This document shows positions 1 through 7,838 of a stretch of 64,000 nt of DNA, piece by piece; the first letter of the stretch is position 1; each line of letters starts with the position of its first letter. The notes below the pieces were generated by a model that saw only the letters and a program-made list of their open reading frames with translations, was not told the origin of the DNA and searched no databases. Position numbers and translations under genes: made by a program. Origin of the DNA: JBCCEJ01 sp039030335 (GTDB taxonomy: Bacteria; Pseudomonadota; Gammaproteobacteria; HK1); assembly GCA_039030335.1 (NCBI GenBank), contig JBCCEJ010000018.1, positions 1 to 64,000 of the forward strand, in the 5' to 3' direction.

Positions 1-1476
1 GACACGCAGGCGATGCTCGATGTCTCGGTCTCTATCAAGACGATCTCTCAGGTCCGGCGCGACCGGGTTGGGGACTCGGTCTGGGCTCCCGGCTCCGGGT
101 CCGGCTTTCTGGTTTCGGCTGCGCGCTGCGAGGTCTGGACCAACTTTCACGTCGTCCGCGACGCAGCTCTGATCGAGGTCCGCCCGCGCGGCTGGGAAGC
201 GTCCGCTGGCATCCCCGCCACGTTCGTTCACGGGTCGCCCCGATCCGACGTAGCCGTGTTGCGGATGGAGCGGTGCGAGGGCATTGCCGAAGCGAGGTTC
301 GGCGACGCCGGGCAACTCAGGCCTGGCGACGAGACCTACGCGGTCGGTAATCCGCTTGGACAAAACCCCGATACGATCACGCGCGGCATCATCTCTCACA
401 CCGAACGCTATTCTGCGAGCGGTACAACGCCGTATCTCCAGACCGACGCAGCCATCAACCCGGGCAGCTCGGGCGGGGCCCTGTTCGATCGGGGCGGCTC
501 GGTCATCGGCATCAACACGGCGATCGCTGCGACGCGGGGCGGCGGGAATGTCGGTATCGGCTACGCCATTCCCATCAACGTGGCCTTCGACGTGGTATCC
601 GAGCTGGCGAACGGTGTGCGCAGCTTCGGCTATGCCGGGTTTGAAGACAGCCTGACCTGGCTTGCACCTGACGAGGCGGAGCTTTTTGAGGTGCCCCGCG
701 GGCTCGCGGGTCTCGTCGTTGCGGAACCGCCAACGGCACGCCCCGCACTCGGCGTTTTGAAAGCTCGCGACGTGATCTACCGAATCGCTGGACGCGCGGT
801 AGCCAGCGCCGACGAAGTGCGACGCCAGATCGGTGCGATGGACGCTGGTGCGACCGTAGCGCTCGACATCGTGCGCGAAGGTCAGCGCCTCACGCTGGCG
901 TTGCAACTCACCGAGGGCGGCGAACGGCAGCGCGAACCGCAGGCCGAGTACTTCGATGGGCTGCTCGGCATGAACGTCGAAATGTGGTCTCAACACGATG
1001 ACGAACGTGGTCAGTTCGACCGACCGGTGATTACGCGTGTGCACAGTCTTGGACCGGCCCACCGTGCCCAGATCGCCAGCTCACAGAAGAACGTCACGAA
1101 CTACGGGCCGTACGTGCTCGCTTACCTGATGGATGTGAAGACGATCACGGGCGTGGTGCGAGGGGGCGTGTACACGCCGGTTGCCAACCTCACGCAGCTC
1201 AACGCGGTGGTGGAGTCGGCCTACCGAGACAGCTCGCCGCTGCTGCTCGAAGTGGAGACCTGGCGCCGCCATGACCCGCGCGACCCGGGGACGGCGCTCG
1301 GCCGCGTGAGGCGGTCGTTCTTCCGAATTCAACCAGCGCTGTCGCTGGCGGACCAGCCGCTATGGCGTCCGGATCACGACACTTTGGCCGAGGACGCGCC
1401 CGGCGAAAGTCATGAGATCGTGGCCGCCCGGTGGGTGCCGCGCAAGATGGTTCGCGTCGGAGGACCCTCGGCCTGA
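1..1476 (+). CDS. HtrA/Deg-like trypsin-type serine protease with PDZ domain (5' end outside window)
   Basis: This is probably an exported quality-control protease. The frame is open to base 1; the first ATG is at 13, but no signal peptide precedes the protease domain, so the true start is likely upstream. Numbering from that ATG, the catalytic triad is visible as His46 (TNFHVV), Asp79 (SDVAVLR) and Ser153 (GSSGGAL). A PDZ domain lies at about 205-300. Residues 310-487 form a long C-terminal extension that I do not recognise; it may include a degenerate second PDZ. Family membership is clear from the triad. The substrate is unknown. The next gene lies on the same strand about 140 bases downstream. 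Confidence 0.88.
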   Translation, partial: DTQAMLDVSVSIKTISQVRRDRVGDSVWAPGSGSGFLVSAARCEVWTNFHVVRDAALIEVRPRGWEASAGIPATFVHGSPRSDVAVLRMERCEGIAEARFGDAGQLRPGDETYAVGNPLGQNPDTITRGIISHTERYSASGTTPYLQTDAAINPGSSGGALFDRGGSVIGINTAIAATRGGGNVGIGYAIPINVAFDVVSELANGVRSFGYAGFEDSLTWLAPDEAELFEVPRGLAGLVVAEPPTARPALGVLKARDVIYRIAGRAVASADEVRRQIGAMDAGATVALDIVREGQRLTLALQLTEGGERQREPQAEYFDGLLGMNVEMWSQHDDERGQFDRPVITRVHSLGPAHRAQIASSQKNVTNYGPYVLAYLMDVKTITGVVRGGVYTPVANLTQLNAVVESAYRDSSPLLLEVETWRRHDPRDPGTALGRVRRSFFRIQPALSLADQPLWRPDHDTLAEDAPGESHEIVAARWVPRKMVRVGGPSA

Positions 1477-1617
1477 GCGCACGCGGCGTGGGTCGCGGGC
1501 AACCTCATCGCGGGCAGCTGTGCGTCATGGCTGCCGGCCGAAATGCGACTGGCTTCGCAGTAGTTGTGGCGATCGGGCGGTCTAATGCGCACGACCTGCA
1601 GCCGGAGAGGTTCGTCC

Positions 1618-2175
1618 ATGCCGGGACCTTTGTCGATGACAGCACGTCTGTCGAGAGGCTTGCGAAGGGGTTTCTTGCCCTTTGGTGCATTCGCGATGGC
1701 CCTGCTGCTGGCACCGGCCGTGCACTCAGCGAGCGAGTCGGGCGCCGCACCCGCCCAAGCTGAAGCCGCGCCGGCCGTCACAGAGAGCGAGTCGAACGAC
1801 GCCACCGCATCCGCAGCGTCGCCTGCGTCCCAGCCGGTCGCCAAAGCGGACGAACCGACGCCCGGTGCCGAGCCGCTGACTGCGATCTCGCTGGAAGAAC
1901 TCGAAGCGAGGCTGGTCGACACCGATGCTATCGGGTTCTTTACCAAGCTGGAGCTCAAATCCCAGCTCGATGACCTGACTGAACGCTTCCGGGAATTTCA
2001 CGATGCCGCCGACTCGGACGAACTGCCGCAGCTGCGCGAGGAATTCAACGGTTTGCTGTTGAAGTTGTTGACGCTGTTACAGGACGAAGATCCGGATTTG
2101 CACAGGGACCTCGCGCGCGCCAGACCGCAGATCTGGCGGACCTTCTCCGACCCGGTACTGTTCGCGAAGCTGTAG
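1618..2175 (+). CDS. Exported protein of unknown function, Ala/Glu-rich linker and helical C-terminal domain
   Basis: I do not recognise this 185-residue protein. The start at 1618 is chosen because GGAGAGG lies 9-15 bases upstream; an earlier in-frame ATG at 1564 has no such site. Residues 1-38 look like a signal peptide: a basic Arg-rich stretch, a hydrophobic core and a cleavage site near VHSA. Residues 39-90 are low-complexity, rich in Ala, Ser, Glu and Pro. Residues 95-185 are predicted helical with many acidic residues and Leu heptads (LLLKLLTLLQ). It is probably periplasmic. It follows the protease gene on the same strand, so co-expression is possible but not shown. Confidence 0.7.
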   Translation: MPGPLSMTARLSRGLRRGFLPFGAFAMALLLAPAVHSASESGAAPAQAEAAPAVTESESNDATASAASPASQPVAKADEPTPGAEPLTAISLEELEARLVDTDAIGFFTKLELKSQLDDLTERFREFHDAADSDELPQLREEFNGLLLKLLTLLQDEDPDLHRDLARARPQIWRTFSDPVLFAKL

Positions 2176-2281
2176 GCTGGGCGCGTGCAAGGTTTCCGGC
2201 TTGGGCACGCGGCCAGCGTGCGTCGGACCAGGCGCGTGGGCAGTTGTAAATGCGCAAGAATTGAACAGTCGGAGGACCGAT

Positions 2282-2521
2282 ATGAAAACTTTATTGACGA
2301 TGGTGATCGCAGCGGTCTGTCTCGGGCCCGCGGCCACGATGGCGAGCGATCGCACCAACAAGGACCTGCAGGCCGTGATCGCGCTGCAAGGTAAGCCCTG
2401 CGGCAAGGTTACCGGGTCAAAGCGACTGGCGGAGAACGACTACATCGCCAACTGCAGCGACGGCAACAGCTACCGCGTTACCGCGAACGCCAACGGCCGC
2501 GTGTCCGTAACGCCCCAGTAG
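2282..2521 (+). CDS. Small exported protein with two cysteines
   Basis: This is a 79-residue protein of unknown function. The ATG at 2282 is preceded by GGAGGA at the right distance. Residues 1-21 form a signal peptide (MKTLLTMVIAAVCLG, cleavage near ATMA-SD). The mature part is about 58 residues with Cys40 and Cys58, which could form one disulfide in the periplasm, and a Tyr/Asn-rich beta-like segment (GNSYRVTANANGRVSV). The gene ends with TAG and faces the antiporter gene tail to tail with 22 bases between them. No family is assigned. Confidence 0.65.
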   Translation: MKTLLTMVIAAVCLGPAATMASDRTNKDLQAVIALQGKPCGKVTGSKRLAENDYIANCSDGNSYRVTANANGRVSVTPQ

Positions 2522-2543
2522 GGTAGAGACGGTTCAGTTGTCG

Positions 2544-4259
2544 TTATCCTGGTGCGCGCAGCTCGGCGCGCTTGCGATCGACCACTTCGTGCGCCGCCTC
2601 CGTGGAGAAACCCGCCTCGGCCAGAATCTCGGCAGTCATTTCCAGACCGGCCTCAGTGACCTCGGGAATCACGCCGGACGCGCCCCTTGCGCGCAACCGT
2701 TCGGCGTGCAGATCGTCGCGGGCCCTGGCGACGATCGGTACGGTTGCGCTGACTTCGCGCACGGCCGTAACGACCCGCTCCGCCGCTTCCGCATCATCTG
2801 TACTGATGACGACGGCGAGGGCGTCGCCGACATCCAGGTGGGCGAGCATGTCGCGACGGCTGGCGTCGCCCGTCACCAGTCTCGCGGCCTCGGGAACGGT
2901 CACTGACAGTTTGGCCGGGTCCTGCTCGACGGCGAGGACCGTGAGGTTCTGCTGGCTCAGCATCCCGGTGACCAACTGGCCTGTGCGTCCAAAGCCCACG
3001 ACGATCACGTGACCACTCAGCTCCCCGGCCGTGCCCGGCATGGCGACGGCGGAGCCGGCGTCTGACCCGATGTCTCTGGTGATGCGCCGCGCCGCACTGG
3101 CGACGGGCGGTGTGAGCATCATCGTAGCGGTCACGACGATCAGCATGAACTGCACCGTCTCACCAGGCAGCAGCGCGGAGCCGGCGGCCACACCGATGAT
3201 CACGAAAGCGAACTCACCGCCCTGGCTGAGAAGCAGCGCTGATTCGACAGCGGCTGCTGGAGGCACTCCGAACGCGCGGGCAGCACACCAGGCGAGCGCC
3301 GCTTTGATGGTCATCAGTCCAACGACCGAAAGCCCGATCCAAAACGGGTTACGGGCGATCTCGCCCAGATCCACGCCCATCCCGATCGACAGGAAGAACA
3401 GCCCGAGCAGCAGGCCCTTGACCGGCGCGATCGTGACTTCAATGTCGTAGCGATAGCTGGTTTCGGCGAGCAACAAACCCACCAGGAAAGCACCTAGCGC
3501 GGCCGACAGGCCGGCCGCGTGCGTCAGGGCAGCGGTCACGGTGATCACGAGCAGCATGCCGGCCATGAACGCGTCGGCGCTGCCAGCCCCGCGGATGAAG
3601 GTCAGAAACGGCTGCACCAGGACCCGCCCGAAACCCAGGATGATGCCGACGGCGATGGCAGCCTGAAACGTGGAGATGCCGAGCGTCAACAGAATCGAGT
3701 CCGGGCCGCCAGGGGCCAGTGCCCCCGTGATGAAGAGGACCGGAACGATCGCGAGATCCTGTGCGAGCAATACGGCGAACGTAGCCCGCCCGGCCGTGGA
3801 ACCGAGCCGCCCGGATTCCGCCAGCAGTTGCACAACGATGGCCGTAGACGACAACGCGAGCGCCAACCCGATGACGATCGCGGCGGGCAGCGGGTTGCCG
3901 AATATTCCGGCGATGGCCGCAATCACTGCGCCGGTCGACAAGATCTGCACCCCGCCAAAGCCGAGCACGAGTCGCCCGAGCTTGCGCAGTCTGGCCCACG
4001 ACAGCTCCAGGCCAACGTGGAACAGCAGGAACACCACCCCCAGCTCCGCGAATGCGCGAACGCCGTCGACGTCGCCGATGGTGATGTGTCGAAGCCACGG
4101 CAGCGTGTCGACGAACCGCGCAAATCCATACGGTCCAACGGCCAGACCAGCCAGCAGAAACGCCAGCACCGGGCTGACGCGCAGCCGGTGCACCAGTGGG
4201 ATGATGAGTCCGGCGATAGTCAGAAAGACGACCGCTTCCCGGAAGTGGTTGAACTCCAA
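2544..4259 (-). CDS. CPA2-family cation:proton antiporter with TrkA-N domain (KefB/KefC/YbaL-like)
   Basis: This 571-residue inner-membrane protein probably exchanges K+ (or Na+) for H+. Residues 1-395 hold the hydrophobic antiporter domain, with the family motif LLAQDLAIVP (about 164-173) and the FFLSIGMGVDL segment (288-298). Residues 417 onward form a Rossmann-type TrkA-N (RCK) domain with GFGRTG (422-427), which in the family binds nucleotide and gates transport. There is no clear TrkA-C domain after it. No KefF/KefG-type ancillary flavoprotein gene is adjacent, so glutathione gating of the Kef kind is not supported. The cation used cannot be told from sequence. Confidence 0.88.
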   Translation of the reverse strand: MEFNHFREAVVFLTIAGLIIPLVHRLRVSPVLAFLLAGLAVGPYGFARFVDTLPWLRHITIGDVDGVRAFAELGVVFLLFHVGLELSWARLRKLGRLVLGFGGVQILSTGAVIAAIAGIFGNPLPAAIVIGLALALSSTAIVVQLLAESGRLGSTAGRATFAVLLAQDLAIVPVLFITGALAPGGPDSILLTLGISTFQAAIAVGIILGFGRVLVQPFLTFIRGAGSADAFMAGMLLVITVTAALTHAAGLSAALGAFLVGLLLAETSYRYDIEVTIAPVKGLLLGLFFLSIGMGVDLGEIARNPFWIGLSVVGLMTIKAALAWCAARAFGVPPAAAVESALLLSQGGEFAFVIIGVAAGSALLPGETVQFMLIVVTATMMLTPPVASAARRITRDIGSDAGSAVAMPGTAGELSGHVIVVGFGRTGQLVTGMLSQQNLTVLAVEQDPAKLSVTVPEAARLVTGDASRRDMLAHLDVGDALAVVISTDDAEAAERVVTAVREVSATVPIVARARDDLHAERLRARGASGVIPEVTEAGLEMTAEILAEAGFSTEAAHEVVDRKRAELRAPG

Positions 4260-4550
4260 CTGTCACTCCTGCGCGCGGTTGTGGGGAGGCGTCTGACCAG
4301 GCCTCAGGCACGTTCCAGTTGCCCCGGTTGGAGCGTGCCGGCCGCGCGCACGGCATCGAGCGGCCCAACTGCTCCAACCTTAGCTCGCCTGCCGCGCAGC
4401 GCCAAACCAGCGGCGCCGGAATGCGGGCGAACCCTGGTGCAACGTCCGGCCGCGAGGGCAGATACCTGCCGTTCCGGATCCGCACGCGCTTCAGCTCAAG
4501 AGGAAAACTCCGCATACTTGCGCCTTTTGTACGCGACCCGACGTCTACCC

Positions 4551-5075
4551 ATGAGTGACACCATCAATTGGCATCAGGACATCTTCGATGTGCTGCTCGA
4601 ACAGAATTTCACGCTGATCGCCCATGTGCCCGATGCGGGGCACACGCCGCTCATAAAAATGTGCGAGGCGAACAACGGTATGGAAGTCGTGACGCTGACC
4701 ACCGAGGAAGAAGGTGTTGGACTCGTGAGCGGCGCGTGGGCCGGGGGCCGTAAGGGCGTGCTGCTGATGCAATCGAGCGGGGTGGGCAACTGCGCGAACG
4801 CGCTGGCGCTGCCAGCCATTTGCCGGATCCCGTTTCTGACGATCGTCTCGATGCGCGGCGAGTGGGGTGAGTTCATCCCGTGGCAGATGCCGATGGGCCA
4901 AGGTACGCCTGGCGTGCTCGAAGCTATGGGCGTGCAGCTGTTCCGTGCTGACGAGAAGGTCGAAGTGGGCGCGACCGTCGCCGCGGCTGCGCACCTCGCA
5001 CACAACACGCGCGCATCGGCGGCCGTTCTGTTGTCGCAGAAAATGATCGGCGCAAAGCAGTTTTCGGAGGGTTGA
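4551..5075 (+). CDS. ThDP-dependent decarboxylase, PYR-domain subunit (sulfopyruvate/phosphonopyruvate decarboxylase alpha-like)
   Basis: This 174-residue protein matches the N-terminal (PYR) half of 2-oxoacid decarboxylases related to sulfopyruvate decarboxylase ComD and phosphonopyruvate decarboxylase. The TEEEG segment (51-55) should supply the glutamate that activates thiamine diphosphate. The following gene encodes the other half, with 2 bases between the TGA of this gene and the next ATG, so the two form an obligate pair. The start ATG at 4551 begins the conserved part; the open frame runs much further upstream but that part overlaps the antiporter gene and is not coding. The substrate is unproven: sulfopyruvate, phosphonopyruvate or another 3-substituted pyruvate. 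Confidence 0.82.
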   Translation: MSDTINWHQDIFDVLLEQNFTLIAHVPDAGHTPLIKMCEANNGMEVVTLTTEEEGVGLVSGAWAGGRKGVLLMQSSGVGNCANALALPAICRIPFLTIVSMRGEWGEFIPWQMPMGQGTPGVLEAMGVQLFRADEKVEVGATVAAAAHLAHNTRASAAVLLSQKMIGAKQFSEG

Positions 5076-5077
5076 AC

Positions 5078-5662
5078 ATGTTGAACCGCAGACCTCTGGT
5101 TGAATTCCTGCTCGCCGAGCGGCCCGACGACCTGCTGGTCGTATCCGGTCTCGGGTCATCGACCTGGGATGTAACTGCCGCCGGAGACGATCCGCGCAAC
5201 TTCTGTTTTATCGGCGCGATGGGTCAGGCGGGACCGTTTGCGCTCGGCCTTGCGATGGCGCAACCAGACAAACGTGTGCTGCTCATCACCGGCGACGGTG
5301 AACTGCTGATGGGGCTCGGCGTGTTGGCGACCATCGCGAACGAAGATCCGATGAACCTCGCGATCGCCGTTATGGATAACGGTGCCTACGTTGAAACGGG
5401 CGGGCAGGCGACGGCGACCGCCGGGCGCACCGATCTGGAAATGGTTGCGAAGGGTGCTGGCATCAGCGCCACGCGCACCGTTCGAGACGAATCAGAGCTG
5501 CCAGCGTTGCGCGACTGGTTCTACACAGCCTCCGGCCCGGTCCTTGCGAATATCAAGATCGTGCCCGAGGCACTGCCGCTCGTATTCCCCCATTCGTTTG
5601 ATGGTGTCACGGCTATGAACCGGTTTCGCGATGCGGCGACGACCGAGGTCGCCGCCGGGTAG
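5078..5662 (+). CDS. ThDP-dependent decarboxylase, PP-domain subunit (sulfopyruvate/phosphonopyruvate decarboxylase beta-like)
   Basis: This 194-residue partner of the preceding subunit carries the pyrophosphate-binding domain. The ThDP motif is complete: GDG at 72-74 and, 26 residues later, Asn101 in MDNGAY. The ATG at 5078 is used because GGAGG sits 7 bases upstream; a TTG six bases earlier would overlap the stop of the alpha gene. The active site would form between the two chains. No sulfolactate dehydrogenase, phosphonoacetaldehyde hydrolase or PEP mutase gene is nearby to fix the substrate. The convergent purE gene ends 24 bases downstream. Confidence 0.82.
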   Translation: MLNRRPLVEFLLAERPDDLLVVSGLGSSTWDVTAAGDDPRNFCFIGAMGQAGPFALGLAMAQPDKRVLLITGDGELLMGLGVLATIANEDPMNLAIAVMDNGAYVETGGQATATAGRTDLEMVAKGAGISATRTVRDESELPALRDWFYTASGPVLANIKIVPEALPLVFPHSFDGVTAMNRFRDAATTEVAAG

Positions 5663-5686
5663 CATCCGGCGCGCCCGGCTTGGCGC

Positions 5687-6184
5687 TCAGTCGCGGTTCG
5701 GCCGCTCGACTCGCCCGGCCATCGCCATTGCGGCTTCGCGTTGCGTCTCACGAAACTCATCGAGTTGACGCGCGAGTCCGGCATCCGCCACGGCCAGGAT
5801 CTGCAGGGCGAGCAGGCCGGCGTTTCGCGCGTTGTCTATGGCCACGGTGGCGACGGGAACGCCGCGCGGCATCTGTACGATCGAAAGCAGCGAGTCGAGC
5901 CCCGACAGGCGCGTATTGCCGACTGGAACGCCGATCACTGGAACCGTGGTCATCGCTGCCACCATGCCCGGTAGATGAGCTGCGCCACCGGCGCCGGCGA
6001 TAATGACCTTGATACCGCTGCCGCGCGCGGCGCGGGCGAACTCGAACATCCGGTCGGGCGTACGATGGGCACTGACGACCGTCATCTCCACGGCCACACC
6101 GAATTCGGCGCAGGCATCGGCGGCGGCCTGCATGATATCGAGGTCTGATTCAGACCCCATCCAGATGGCGATGGGCGCGGTCAC
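5687..6184 (-). CDS. purE: N5-carboxyaminoimidazole ribonucleotide mutase PurE
   Basis: PurE converts N5-CAIR to CAIR in de novo purine synthesis in the cytoplasm. The 165-residue length is normal for the class I enzyme. The motifs GSESD (10-14), SAHRTP (38-43) and GAGGAAHLPG (64-73) form the active site, with His40 in the SAHRTP motif. Its ATG at 6184 overlaps the TGA of purK by 3-4 bases (ATGA arrangement), so translation is probably coupled and the order is purK then purE. This reverses the purE-purK order of Escherichia coli. Confidence 0.97.
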   Translation of the reverse strand: MTAPIAIWMGSESDLDIMQAAADACAEFGVAVEMTVVSAHRTPDRMFEFARAARGSGIKVIIAGAGGAAHLPGMVAAMTTVPVIGVPVGNTRLSGLDSLLSIVQMPRGVPVATVAIDNARNAGLLALQILAVADAGLARQLDEFRETQREAAMAMAGRVERPNRD

Positions 6185-7332
6185 TGCTCTCCCTCCAGTT
6201 GGAACCCGAGCGCGGCGGTACGCGCCTCAACGGTGGCGGCCGCTGCTGCCAGCGTCGCTCCGGTCGCCGTGACATGGCCCATTTTGCGGAGCGGCCTGGC
6301 CTCCGGCTTCATGTACCAGTGCACGTGACAATCGTCGCTCGACAGCTCGGCCTGGCGGCCGAACGAATGAGGCGTGCCCGGCAGCATGCGGCTCAGGAGA
6401 TTCTTCATCGCCGCAGGTTGCTTCAAGACGGGTTCGCGCAGTGGCAGGCCGCAGACGGCGCGCAAGTGCTGCTCGAACTGCGAGACGTCGAATGCTTCGA
6501 GCGTCAAGTGACCTGAGTTGTGCACGCGCGCGGCGAGTTCGTTGATGATGATGTCGTCCTGACGGTCGACGAATACCTCGATGCAGAAGAGACCAACGCC
6601 CTGAAAGGAACGGACTATGGCTTCGCCCAGCGCGACCGCCTTTGCCGCAACCGCGGCGTCGATGATGCTGGGGCAGACAGCCAGGTCCAGCAGGTTGTCA
6701 CCCCAAAACCGCATTTCCACCGGCGGATAGCTGACCATCTGACCGTTGTTCGAACGCGCGACCAACAGGCCCAGCTCGGTCTTGATGTCGACCATCTGTT
6801 CGAACAGGCTCGCGCTGAAGTCGGTGCGCAGGTCCGCCGCCGTGGAGACGACCTGCACGCCCTTCCCGTCGTAGCCACCGGTGGCGGCCTTCTGCACGAA
6901 CGGTACGCCCAGCGCCGCGGCGATCGCATCGAAGTCAGCGCGCGTCACGACCTCCCTCGACAGCCATGCTGGCGAAGGAAAACCGTGCTCCGCGTAATAG
7001 CGTCGCTGGACGACCTTATCCTGGAGAACTGCGAGAATTGACGGTGCTGGCCGAACCACGAGCCGGGCATCTGCGAGCGCGGTGAGACAGGCCGGTCCGA
7101 TCGACTCGATCTCGTATGTCACGACATCGCTTCCGCGCGCGACACGCAGTGTGTCGGCCTCGTCGTCGAGGCGCCCGACGTGCACGAAGTCAGCGTCGTC
7201 GTCGACCGACGCGGGATTCGAGGTAGCCAGCACCCGGGTGCGCAAGCCGAGCTTGCGCGCGGCCTGACAGAGGTAGGCGCCGAGTTGGCCGCCGCCGAGA
7301 ATTCCGACGGTCTGGATGGTTGCATCGCTCAT
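6181..7332 (-). CDS. purK: N5-carboxyaminoimidazole ribonucleotide synthase PurK
   Basis: PurK is the ATP-grasp enzyme that carboxylates AIR with bicarbonate and ATP to give N5-CAIR, the substrate of PurE. The 383-residue form starting at ATG 7332 places the nucleotide-binding motif GILGGGQLG at residue 9, as usual. An open extension of 45 residues upstream is low in conservation and is not used. The central region contains the ATP-grasp segments (FVQKAATGGYDGKG and ELAARVHNSGH). No strong ribosome site is seen before the chosen start, so the exact start is moderately certain. Confidence 0.95.
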   Translation of the reverse strand: MSDATIQTVGILGGGQLGAYLCQAARKLGLRTRVLATSNPASVDDDADFVHVGRLDDEADTLRVARGSDVVTYEIESIGPACLTALADARLVVRPAPSILAVLQDKVVQRRYYAEHGFPSPAWLSREVVTRADFDAIAAALGVPFVQKAATGGYDGKGVQVVSTAADLRTDFSASLFEQMVDIKTELGLLVARSNNGQMVSYPPVEMRFWGDNLLDLAVCPSIIDAAVAAKAVALGEAIVRSFQGVGLFCIEVFVDRQDDIIINELAARVHNSGHLTLEAFDVSQFEQHLRAVCGLPLREPVLKQPAAMKNLLSRMLPGTPHSFGRQAELSSDDCHVHWYMKPEARPLRKMGHVTATGATLAAAAATVEARTAALGFQLEGEQ

Positions 7333-7838
7333 GGCGTCATTGTAATCCGATGCCGGCCCGACGGCTTGCGTTGGCGGCGGTGAAATTGGTGCGTCTGTTG
7401 GGTTGTTCGCACCACATTGGCGACCCGTGCGGGCTGAGCGTCGATCCAGTTTCAAAGCATCTTGCAACGCTGGCCAAACGGGCTATGGTGTGATCACCTG
7501 CCCCGTGTGCGGAGCCCTCGTTCGCGGCCCCCACCGGAAGGCACGAACAAGAATACTTACCAGCCGCAAAAAGGTGGGCGATGACGGTAGCCGAGACCGC
7601 CGCCAGTTCGTTACCGCAACCGGGTATGCCTGCGCCCGGCGGCTGCGTCGATGCCCGCGCGTCCCGTTTCTATCCCGCACACGAGCCGTTGCCTTTGGAT
7701 GGACCGTGCGCGAACGTCCCCTGTGTTGATCGTTCACAATCGTCTGGCGTCGACGACGCAGGCAGTTTGTGCGCTGTATGGCGCACGCAGAAACCGCGCC
7801 GGTGGCGCAAGAAACCTGAAGAAGGGAGAGAAACCAAA
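7333..7838. other. 506-base non-coding stretch between purK and the ABC binding-protein gene
   Basis: I see no convincing gene here. The frame of the binding-protein gene stays open upstream to 7581, but that stretch has no signal-peptide or domain character and a clear ribosome site marks the later start. A possible sigma-70 promoter on the plus strand is TTGCAA (7462-7467), 16 bases, TATGGT (7484-7489). If it is used, the ABC operon would have a leader of about 350 bases. Confidence 0.4.

Noticed and set aside
3439..4515. 358-codon minus-strand frame overlapping the antiporter gene
   Set aside because: It is Arg/Pro/Gly-rich without motifs and is in a shifted frame of the antiporter gene.
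3519..4550. Long N-terminal extension of the ThDP PYR-domain subunit
   Set aside because: It is antisense to the antiporter gene and has low-complexity charged composition; conservation starts at ATG 4551.
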